Assembly: GCA_005880805.1 (NCBI GenBank)
Contig: VBFZ01000032.1
Location: 5,221-13,372 of the forward strand
From: Chloroflexota bacterium
Lineage (GTDB): Bacteria > Chloroflexota > Limnocylindria > Limnocylindrales > CSP1-4
DNA length: 8,152 nt
Reading direction: 5' to 3'
In this document: positions 1 to 5,295 of the stretch, piece after piece
Position numbering within the stretch: position 1 is the stretch's first letter
How the letters are laid out: each line of letters begins with the position of its first letter
Position numbers and translations under genes: made by a program
The notes under the pieces: model-generated
Seen by the model: only the letters and a program-made list of their open reading frames with translations
The model's database searches: none
What the model was told of the DNA's origin: nothing

Positions 1-1
1 G

Positions 2-58
2 GACCGTTCACCCGCGAGCAAGGAGCCCGAAGGCACAGTGACGGACATCGAGGTTTGA
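2..58 (+). CDS. C-terminal tail of an upstream gene (partial)
   Basis: A frame open from the left edge reads an 18-residue tail, DRSPASKEPEGTVTDIEV, and stops at TGA 56-58. That stop overlaps the TTG start of mltG, a tight junction typical of coupled genes. The tail is polar and acidic with no recognisable domain, so the product cannot be read from sequence. In many Gram-positive-type genomes the gene before mltG is ruvX (Holliday junction resolvase-like), but that is synteny only. A second frame also stays open and stops at TGA 39-41, so even the frame is uncertain. Confidence 0.4.
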   Translation, partial: DRSPASKEPEGTVTDIEV

Positions 59-1413
59 CGATCCGGGGCGGTGGCCGGCCGCGCGAGGTACACGACCAGG
101 CCCACCCGTACACGCCGGATGACTTCGCAGAAGGCCCGCCGGAGCCGGTGCCCGCGAGGCAGGCGAGTTCCCGGGCCTACAACGGTCGCGGGGTCGCGCT
201 CGGCAACGGCCGGTCCGGTGCGGGCCGATTCGGATTCCTGCGCTTCCTCGTCTTCCTCCTGGTCCTGGCTGGTCTCGTCCTGGCCGTGCTGCTGACCGTC
301 CTCCGGCCGCTCGCGTCGGGCGCCATCATCGACTGGGCCGCGAACAACCCGACGGCGCTCGGCATCCCGTTCGTCGCGGACATGGTGCGCGCGGACCTGG
401 GCGACAAGCTCACGACGGCACCCAGCGACGACCCGACCCAGCAGCAATTCGTCGTCGCCGAGGGCGACACCGCCGCCACGATCGCCGACAAGCTCCAGAC
501 GCAGGGCTTCCTGAAGGACCCGCGCGCCTTCGTGTTCCTCGTGACGCAGCAGAACCTCGGCTCCAAGCTCCAGGCCGGCACGTATGTGCTGCGCAAGAAC
601 ATGACACCACCGGAGATCGTCCAGGGCCTGCTCACGGCAAAGGTGACGACCATCGTCGTCCAGCTGCGGGAGGGCCTCCGGCTCGAGCAGATCACCGCCA
701 AGCTCGAGACGCTGCCGCTGCAGATGGATATCGAGGCCTTCTACCAGGAGGCAACCCACCCGCCGGCAGCGTTGCTGTCCGATTACCCGTGGCTGAAGCT
801 CCCCAAGGGCGCCACGCTCGAGGGCTTCCTGGGAGCGGCGACCTACACGGTCCAGCCCGACATCAAGCCCGACGAGCTGATCCGCCAGATGCTCGACACG
901 TTCTACGAGCAGGTCGGGCCGGATCGGATGAACGTGGCCGAGTCGCGCGGACTGTCGTTTTACCAGGTCGTGACGCTCGCGTCGCTCGTGGAGAAGGAGG
1001 CCGTCGTCAACGAGGAGCGGCCGCTCATCGCCGGCGTCTACCAGAACCGGCTCAACCGGAAGATGGTGCTGAACGCCGACCCGAGCCTCCTGTACGCGCA
1101 CGACACCCTCCAGCTCAAGGCGATGCCGCTCAGCCAGTGGACGTCGTACGCGTTCTGGGCGCCGTGGGGGGCGAAGTTCGACCAGGTCGAATTCCCAGCT
1201 GACCTCGTCGGCTACCAGACCTACACGCAGGGCGGTCTGATGCCGAGCCCGATCTGCACGCCGACGGCCGCCTCGATCGACGCCGCCCTGAAGCCGGACA
1301 CGAAGGCTGGCTATCTCTTCTTCGTGGCCAAGAACGACGGCAGCCACACGCATGCCTTCGCGCGGACGTACCAGGAGCACCTCGCCAACCTCTCGAAGTA
1401 CGGCTACCGGTGA
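55..1413 (+). CDS. mltG: Endolytic peptidoglycan transglycosylase MltG (YceG-like)
   Basis: MltG is an inner-membrane lytic transglycosylase that cleaves nascent glycan strands and is thought to set their length. The 452-residue protein has a Pro/Gly-rich cytoplasmic N-terminus (1-58), one membrane helix (about 59-83), a LysM-like subdomain (about 132-192) and the YceG catalytic domain (about 200-450). The family motif LASLVEKEA (308-316) carries Glu313, which I align with the catalytic Glu218 of E. coli. NADPSLLY (340-347) and the GxHTHAF-like stretch near 429-435 also match the family. The usual YNTY is YQTY here (387-390), and the segment before it (about 350-384) is longer than in E. coli, with several aromatic residues. 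The TTG start at 55 overlaps the upstream stop and lacks a well-spaced Shine-Dalgarno. GTG at 148 is an alternative that keeps the membrane helix. The 3' end overlaps the next gene by four bases (GTGA). Identity is firm; the start is less so. Confidence 0.93.
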   Translation: MTIRGGGRPREVHDQAHPYTPDDFAEGPPEPVPARQASSRAYNGRGVALGNGRSGAGRFGFLRFLVFLLVLAGLVLAVLLTVLRPLASGAIIDWAANNPTALGIPFVADMVRADLGDKLTTAPSDDPTQQQFVVAEGDTAATIADKLQTQGFLKDPRAFVFLVTQQNLGSKLQAGTYVLRKNMTPPEIVQGLLTAKVTTIVVQLREGLRLEQITAKLETLPLQMDIEAFYQEATHPPAALLSDYPWLKLPKGATLEGFLGAATYTVQPDIKPDELIRQMLDTFYEQVGPDRMNVAESRGLSFYQVVTLASLVEKEAVVNEERPLIAGVYQNRLNRKMVLNADPSLLYAHDTLQLKAMPLSQWTSYAFWAPWGAKFDQVEFPADLVGYQTYTQGGLMPSPICTPTAASIDAALKPDTKAGYLFFVAKNDGSHTHAFARTYQEHLANLSKYGYR

Positions 1414-2642
1414 CTACGGCCCGGGGCAGCGCCTGGCCCGAGGCGGCCGACTTCGGGCAACCCCCGTCGGCGGCTGACCTCGAGCGCTGGGCGGACGCCG
1501 ATCGTGCCGCTCGGCCGACCAGGCTTGCGCGCGTCCGCGAGCGCCTCGCGCGCGAAGGACTCGACGCATACTTCGGGGTCCGGGGCGAGAACAGCCGCTA
1601 CCTGACCGGCTTCGAGCTGCGCGACGGCGAGGAAAAGGTGGCCGGCCACTCCGGCCAGTTCCTGCTGAGCGGCGACCAGCTGGTGATCCTGGCCGACAGC
1701 CGATACGCCATCCAGGCCCGCACGCAGGCCCCCGAGGCCCGGCTCGAGAACGTCTACGGCAACTTCCCGGAGCGCTGGCCGGAGCTCGTCGGGTCGCTGG
1801 GCGCGCGGCGGGTTGGCGTCGAAGCGGGGTTCGTCAGCCACGGCCTGTGGACCAGGCTGGCCGAGGCAGAGCCGTCGGTGGAGCTCGTGCCGGTCGAGGG
1901 CTGGGTCGAGGAGATCCGGGCCGTCAAGGAACCAGCCGAGCTCGAGCGGGTCGCGGCCGCCTGCGCGGTCGGGGATCGGGCGCTTGCGACCCTCCTGCCA
2001 TCGATCCGTGTCGGGCGCACCGAACGCGATCTCGCACTCGAGCTCGAGTGGCTGATCCGCACGGGAGGCGCCGAGGCGCTGGCATTCGATCCCGCGGTCC
2101 TTGCCGGGCCTGACGCAGCCCTGCCGCACGGAGCGCCGGGCGAGCGCCCCATCGTGGAAGGGCAGGTGCTGCTGTTCGACTTTGGCGCCCAGGTCGCCGG
2201 CTACCGGAGCGACATGACGCGCACGCTGTTCGTCGGCGAACCGTCCCCGCGCGACGCCGAGATCCACGAACTGGTCGCCCGTGCCCAGGCCGCGGCGATC
2301 AGCGGGCTCGAACACGCCGTCGCCGAGGGGACTCCGATCCTTGGTCGTGCGGCGGATGCGCTCGCTCGAGAGGTCATCGAGGCCGCCGGGCAAGGCGAAC
2401 GATTCGGGCATGGGCTGGGACACGGGATCGGGCTGGCGACGCACGAGCTGCCGAGCCTCAGCCGGACCGCTCCCGCCGACGCGCTGCTGCCGAGCCCGAC
2501 GGTGTTCTCGGTCGAGCCGGGCGTCTACCTCGATGGCGAAATGGGCGTGCGCATCGAGGACCTGATCGCGTTCACCCGGCAGGCGGGCCGCGTGGAGCGC
2601 CTGACTCGCTTCCCCAGTGAGGCGGTGATCCTGCCGGCCTGA
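1410..2642 (+). CDS. Xaa-Pro aminopeptidase / M24B family metallopeptidase
   Basis: This is a pita-bread-fold dimetal peptidase that removes residues preceding proline from peptides, probably in the cytoplasm since no signal peptide is visible. The 410-residue product has a creatinase-like N-terminal domain (about 35-165, with NSRYLTGF at 61-68) and a catalytic domain (about 175-405). All five metal ligands can be placed: Asp257 and Asp268 in FDFGAQVAGYRSDMTRT, His338 in GHGLGHGIGL, Glu369 in SVEPGVY and Glu383 in VRIED. His240 (ALPHG) and His345 (THELP) fit the conserved substrate and catalytic histidines. The GTG start at 1410 overlaps the mltG stop, implying translational coupling. An Xaa-Pro peptidase directly upstream of efp is also the Bacillus arrangement (yqhT-efp). 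Aminopeptidase P and prolidase cannot be told apart from sequence alone, so no symbol is given. About 25-30 extra N-terminal residues precede the fold. Confidence 0.93.
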   Translation: MTTARGSAWPEAADFGQPPSAADLERWADADRAARPTRLARVRERLAREGLDAYFGVRGENSRYLTGFELRDGEEKVAGHSGQFLLSGDQLVILADSRYAIQARTQAPEARLENVYGNFPERWPELVGSLGARRVGVEAGFVSHGLWTRLAEAEPSVELVPVEGWVEEIRAVKEPAELERVAAACAVGDRALATLLPSIRVGRTERDLALELEWLIRTGGAEALAFDPAVLAGPDAALPHGAPGERPIVEGQVLLFDFGAQVAGYRSDMTRTLFVGEPSPRDAEIHELVARAQAAAISGLEHAVAEGTPILGRAADALAREVIEAAGQGERFGHGLGHGIGLATHELPSLSRTAPADALLPSPTVFSVEPGVYLDGEMGVRIEDLIAFTRQAGRVERLTRFPSEAVILPA

Positions 2643-2664
2643 TCGGGTGGCGACGACGATCCGC

Positions 2665-2670
2665 TACGAT
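2665..2670 (+). promoter_or_regulatory. -10-like hexamer for efp, possible leaderless promoter
   Basis: TACGAT fits the TANNNT -10 pattern and ends six bases before the efp ATG at 2677. Transcription from it would begin at or next to the start codon, giving a leaderless mRNA. No Shine-Dalgarno lies upstream of the ATG, which agrees with this. No good -35 is visible at 16-18 bp upstream. The hexamer match is weak evidence alone, but tlyA has a similar hexamer at the same distance. Confidence 0.4.
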
Positions 2671-2676
2671 CGCGCC

Positions 2677-3234
2677 ATGATCAGTACCGGAGACCTTAGA
2701 AAGGGAGCGGCCATCGAGCTCGACGGCGAGCTGTGGCAGATCCTCGACTACCACCACATCAAGATGGGCCGCGGTTCGGCCCAGGTGCGCATCACGCTGC
2801 GCAACGTCAAGCGCGGGCAAACCGTGGAGCGCTCGTTCCAGGCAGGAACGAAATGGCCACGCGCCCAGCTCGAGCGCCGGCCCGTCCAGTACATCTTCCG
2901 CGACGGCGATGACTACCACTTCATGGAGACCGAGACGTACGAGCAGTTCCACCTGCGAGCCGACCAGCTTGAGGACGCGGTCGCCTACCTGAAGGAGGGG
3001 ATGACGCTCGACCGGACGAGCTACCAGGGCGAGACGATCGGCGTCGAGCTGCCGGTCACGGTCGACCTGCATGTGGTCGAGACCGAGCCCGGCTTCGCCG
3101 GCGACACCCAGACCGGCGCGCGCAAGCCGGCACATACGGAGACGGGCCTCGTTGTCCAGGTGCCGATCTTCGTGAACGAAGGCGACACGATCCGGGTCGA
3201 CACGCGAACAGGCGAGTACCAGACCCGCGTCTGA
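2677..3234 (+). CDS. efp: Translation elongation factor P
   Basis: EF-P binds stalled ribosomes between the P and E sites and speeds peptide bond formation at polyproline stretches. The 185-residue product has the expected three beta-barrel domains: KOW-like (about 1-63), central OB (about 66-127) and C-terminal OB (about 130-185). It begins MISTGDLRKG and ends with the family signature GDTIRVDTRTGEYQTRV. The ATG at 2677 is chosen because the family begins here; an in-frame GTG at 2647 would add ten uncharacteristic residues. The modified-loop position is Arg32 (KMGRGSA, residues 29-35) rather than Lys, as in the Thermus protein from memory. Arg32 is rhamnosylated by EarP in some proteobacteria, but no earP is seen here and the surrounding loop is unlike those proteins. 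The gene follows the Xaa-Pro peptidase by 34 bp. Confidence 0.97.
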   Translation: MISTGDLRKGAAIELDGELWQILDYHHIKMGRGSAQVRITLRNVKRGQTVERSFQAGTKWPRAQLERRPVQYIFRDGDDYHFMETETYEQFHLRADQLEDAVAYLKEGMTLDRTSYQGETIGVELPVTVDLHVVETEPGFAGDTQTGARKPAHTETGLVVQVPIFVNEGDTIRVDTRTGEYQTRV

Positions 3235-3263
3235 CGTGCCGTCCTTTGGCGCATGGCAGGAAA

Positions 3264-3283
3264 CCCGGCCGGGCAGGGCCGGG
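3264..3283 (+). repeat. GC-rich inverted repeat before xseA
   Basis: A perfect 7-bp inverted repeat, CCCGGCC (3264-3270) and GGCCGGG (3277-3283), surrounds a 6-base loop, so the transcript could form a stable hairpin. It abuts the AAAGGAAG Shine-Dalgarno of xseA directly. No T-run follows, so it is not a canonical intrinsic terminator. It may affect xseA translation or stabilise transcript ends, or be chance in GC-rich DNA. If xseA began at ATG 3253 this stretch would be coding. Confidence 0.4.
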
Positions 3284-3291
3284 AAAGGAAG
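3284..3291 (+). promoter_or_regulatory. Shine-Dalgarno that decides the xseA start
   Basis: AAAGGAAG is purine-rich and complementary to the 16S rRNA 3' end, and lies about nine bases before ATG 3301. The alternative in-frame ATG at 3253 has no such site. This supports 3301 as the xseA start and 16 fewer residues than the longest reading. Confidence 0.6.
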
Positions 3292-3300
3292 TCGGCCCGG

Positions 3301-4749
3301 ATGACGAGTAACCGCGAGCCACCCGACTGGGCGCTTCCGGCTTGGGACTCGGTCGAGACCGCCGCGCCCTCGTACGTGGCTCGGTCACGCGTCCCCGCGC
3401 CACCCGGGACGTTCGGGCTCACGATCCTCGCCGTCAGCGACGTCACCCGCGCCGTGCGCGAGGCGGTCCGCGGAGACGATCGACTGAGGGACGTGTGGGT
3501 CGAAGGCGAGGTCGGCCGGGTGACGATCTCCTCGGCCGGGCACGGCTACTTCACGCTCAAGGACGACCGCAGCCAGTTGAGCTGCGTCTGGTTCCGCGAC
3601 GACCGGCTGGCATCGGCGTTCGAGCCGCAGTCCGGGCTGAGGGTTGTCGCTCACGGCCGCGTCGACGTCTTCGATTCCCAGGGCGTGTACCAGCTGTATG
3701 TCACCGACCTTCAGCCGGCCGGCTTCGGCGACCTCGCGCTGAAGTTCGAGGCGCTCAAGGCCAGGCTTGCCGCGGAAGGGCTGTTCGATCGCGCGCGGAA
3801 GCGCCCTCTGCCGGAGCGACCGGCGACCGTCGCCGTGGTCACCAGCCCGACCGGGGCGGTCTGGCACGACATCGGCACGGTCCTTCGCCGGCGATGGCCG
3901 CTGACGCAGGTCGTCCTCTCACCGTGCCTGGTCCAGGGCGATGGAGCCGCGCAGAGCGTCGCTCGGGCGCTGGGCCGGGTCGAGCGCTGGGTCGACCGCC
4001 TCCAGGCGTCTGGCCATCCCGAGCAAGCTCCTGCAGTCACGATCCTCGCGCGGGGCGGTGGCTCCCTCGAGGACCTGTGGGCATTCAACGACGAGCGGGT
4101 CGTTCGCGCGGTCGTGGCGCACCGGCTCCCGGTGGTCTCCGGCGTCGGGCACGAAACGGATGTCACGCTGGCCGACTTCGCCGCGGACGTGCGCGCCCCG
4201 ACGCCCTCTGCCGCCGCCGAGCTCGTCGTCCCGGACCGGCACGCGTTTGTGGCCGCACTGGCCGGCGCCTCGTCAGCGCTCGAGACGCGCGTCTCGCGGC
4301 ACCTCGGTGCGGCCGAGCTGGCGCTTCGCGTCGAACGCCGGGCGCTCGATCGCCTGCGGCCGAGCGCGCAGCTCGCGCAGGCCCGGGAGCGGGCGGGCGT
4401 TCTCCTCGATCGAGCAACACGGAGTGCCGTCTCGCTGCTCGTGGACCGGCGGCGCGGCGAAGAGCGGCTGCGGGCTCGCCTCGACCCGATCGCACCCGCG
4501 AGGATTGCGTCTGCTCACTCGGCGGTCGCGGCGCATGGCGCTGCCCTGGCGGTGCTCGGCCCCCAGGCGACGCTCGACCGCGGCTATGCGATCGTTCGAC
4601 GCAGCCGCGACGCACGGATCGTTCGCGATCCTGTCGACACGCCCGGCGGCGAGCGCCTGCGCATTCGGGTCGCCCGCGGCGAGCTCGGAGCGGTGGCCCA
4701 GGGCGACGGCGCGGACGCGTCGGACGCGCCGCACCGAACGCAGTCCTGA
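3301..4749 (+). CDS. xseA: Exodeoxyribonuclease VII large subunit
   Basis: XseA is the catalytic subunit of exonuclease VII, which degrades single-stranded DNA from both ends and assembles with many small XseB subunits. From ATG 3301 the product is 482 residues. A variable N-terminus (1-37) is followed by an OB-fold nucleic-acid-binding domain (about 38-138) and the catalytic domain (about 140-440). Conserved motifs are VVTSPTGAVWHDI (179-191), ARGGGSLEDLWAFNDE (250-265) and GVGHETDVTLADF (281-293), then the strict RAPTPSAAAE stretch. Asp190, Arg251, His284 and Asp287 align with the E. coli catalytic residues Asp155, Arg205, His238 and Asp241. Residues about 315-420 are Ala/Arg/Leu-rich and probably form the extended coiled-coil arms that bind XseB. 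LDRGYAIV (425-432) near the end is also conserved. The stop overlaps the Shine-Dalgarno of the next small ORF. An in-frame ATG at 3253 is a less likely start. Confidence 0.97.
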   Translation: MTSNREPPDWALPAWDSVETAAPSYVARSRVPAPPGTFGLTILAVSDVTRAVREAVRGDDRLRDVWVEGEVGRVTISSAGHGYFTLKDDRSQLSCVWFRDDRLASAFEPQSGLRVVAHGRVDVFDSQGVYQLYVTDLQPAGFGDLALKFEALKARLAAEGLFDRARKRPLPERPATVAVVTSPTGAVWHDIGTVLRRRWPLTQVVLSPCLVQGDGAAQSVARALGRVERWVDRLQASGHPEQAPAVTILARGGGSLEDLWAFNDERVVRAVVAHRLPVVSGVGHETDVTLADFAADVRAPTPSAAAELVVPDRHAFVAALAGASSALETRVSRHLGAAELALRVERRALDRLRPSAQLAQARERAGVLLDRATRSAVSLLVDRRRGEERLRARLDPIAPARIASAHSAVAAHGAALAVLGPQATLDRGYAIVRRSRDARIVRDPVDTPGGERLRIRVARGELGAVAQGDGADASDAPHRTQS

Positions 4750-4760
4750 GGCGAACCGTT

Positions 4761-4898
4761 GTGGAGATCCTGCTCATCGTCGCGATCGGGCTCCTGGCTG
4801 GAGCGGTCGGGGTAGCCGTTGGTATGCTCGCCGCGCCACGCATCGACCGCTGGCTGCAGCGCAGAGAGATGGATGACGCAGGACCAGATGGCGACTGA
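4761..4898 (+). CDS. Small single-pass membrane protein, function unknown
   Basis: A GTG-initiated frame encodes 45 residues: a hydrophobic glycine-containing helix (about 2-24), then a basic stretch RIDRWLQRR (27-35) and an acidic tail. This predicts one membrane helix with the charged C-terminus in the cytoplasm by the positive-inside rule. TGAGG (4747-4751) overlaps the xseA stop and lies nine bases before the GTG, a good Shine-Dalgarno. The 3' end overlaps the start of xseB. The Gly-rich helix ending in an Ala-Pro-basic segment is reminiscent of YtxH-type small proteins, but that is only a resemblance. Caution: this frame is also open far upstream as a shadow of xseA, so openness itself is not evidence. 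The case rests on the ribosome site, the membrane helix and the need to fill the gap before xseB. Confidence 0.5.
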   Translation: MEILLIVAIGLLAGAVGVAVGMLAAPRIDRWLQRREMDDAGPDGD

Positions 4899-5184
4899 CG
4901 AGGCCACCCGCTCCAACGGCAGAAGCGACGTCGCGCTCGACCAGCTCTCCTTCGACGATGCCTTTGCCGAGCTCCAGCGCGTCGTCGCGGAGCTCGAGGC
5001 CGGCGGGCAGCAGCTCGAGGCGTCGATCGTCCTCTATGAACGCGGCGTCGCGCTGCACGAGCGCTGCTCCCGCCTGCTCGCCGACGCGGAGCTGCGCGTG
5101 AAGCGCCTGGTGGAGCGCGCCGGCGGGGCGCTCGAGGCGCTCGACGTGGCCCCTGACGAGGCGATCGAGCCACCCGAAGGCTAG
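4873..5184 (+). CDS. xseB: Exodeoxyribonuclease VII small subunit
   Basis: XseB is the small helical subunit that coats the arms of XseA and regulates exonuclease VII. The product is 103 residues from ATG 4873. A polar N-terminus (1-23) leads into the family core LSFDDAFAELQRVVAELEAG (25-44) and the pattern LYERGVALHERCSRLLADAELRVKRL (about 54-79), which together form the two-helix hairpin. The C-terminus (about 83-103) is Ala/Glu/Pro-rich and likely disordered. The start is uncertain: ATG 4873 follows a weak purine run (AGAGAG, 4863-4868), while ATG 4888 (98 residues) follows AGGA at a short distance. Both keep the full core and both overlap the small membrane ORF, by 26 or 11 bases. The position downstream of xseA is the usual pairing, although the two genes are separated here by that ORF. 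Confidence 0.93.
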   Translation: MTQDQMATDEATRSNGRSDVALDQLSFDDAFAELQRVVAELEAGGQQLEASIVLYERGVALHERCSRLLADAELRVKRLVERAGGALEALDVAPDEAIEPPEG

Positions 5185-5216
5185 CTCGCGCGTCCTTGAG
5201 GTCATCCGGCCGGGCA

Positions 5217-5232
5217 GGCGCCGAAGCGCGCC
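5217..5232 (+). repeat. Short GC stem in the xseB-dxs gap
   Basis: GGCGC (5217-5221) and GCGCC (5228-5232) can pair around a 6-base loop. A competing pairing of CCGGC (5206-5210) with GCCGG (5230-5234) also exists. No T-run follows either, so a standard Rho-independent terminator is not supported. In DNA this GC-rich, such short stems arise often by chance. Confidence 0.2.
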
Positions 5233-5257
5233 GGGAGCCTCGCCCACGACCCGGCGG

Positions 5258-5263
5258 TAGACT
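5258..5263 (+). promoter_or_regulatory. -10-like hexamer upstream of dxs
   Basis: TAGACT matches the TANNNT pattern in the largest intergenic gap of the window (5185-5295, 111 bp). A start site about seven bases downstream would leave a leader of roughly 26 bases before TTG 5296, and that leader includes GGAG (5283-5286), a Shine-Dalgarno nine bases before the start. No clear -35 is visible around 5235-5240. The gap size and the hexamer suggest dxs can be transcribed independently of xseAB. Confidence 0.4.
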
Positions 5264-5295
5264 GCCGATCGACCCACTAACCGGAGCTGCAAGCC

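Noticed and set aside
38..58. GTG 38 as the start of a mini-ORF with an AAGGAG upstream (20-25)
   Set aside because: It encodes only six residues before TGA 56-58, so it is more likely part of the upstream gene's tail than a regulatory leader peptide.
1404..2444. 346-residue open frame on the - strand
   Set aside because: Antisense to the M24B peptidase, whose complete metal-ligand set proves the + strand frame is coding.
2647..2676. GTG 2647 as an upstream start for efp
   Set aside because: It would add ten residues not found in the EF-P family, which begins at the MIST-type N-terminus encoded from ATG 2677. The interval also carries the -10-like hexamer.
3253..3300. ATG 3253 as the xseA start
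   Set aside because: No Shine-Dalgarno precedes it, whereas ATG 3301 has AAAGGAAG at good spacing, and the extra 16 residues lie outside the conserved domain.
3342..4898. 518-residue open frame on the + strand overlapping xseA
   Set aside because: It is an Arg/Ala/Gly/Pro-rich shadow in another frame of the well-supported xseA, with no domain. Only its last 45 codons, from GTG 4761, have independent support and are listed separately.
3481..5280. Many CGATCG palindromes across the window
   Set aside because: They fall at codon pairs such as Asp-Arg and Ile-Asp in high-GC coding sequence, with no regular spacing or HIP1-type octamer, so they do not indicate a repeat family.
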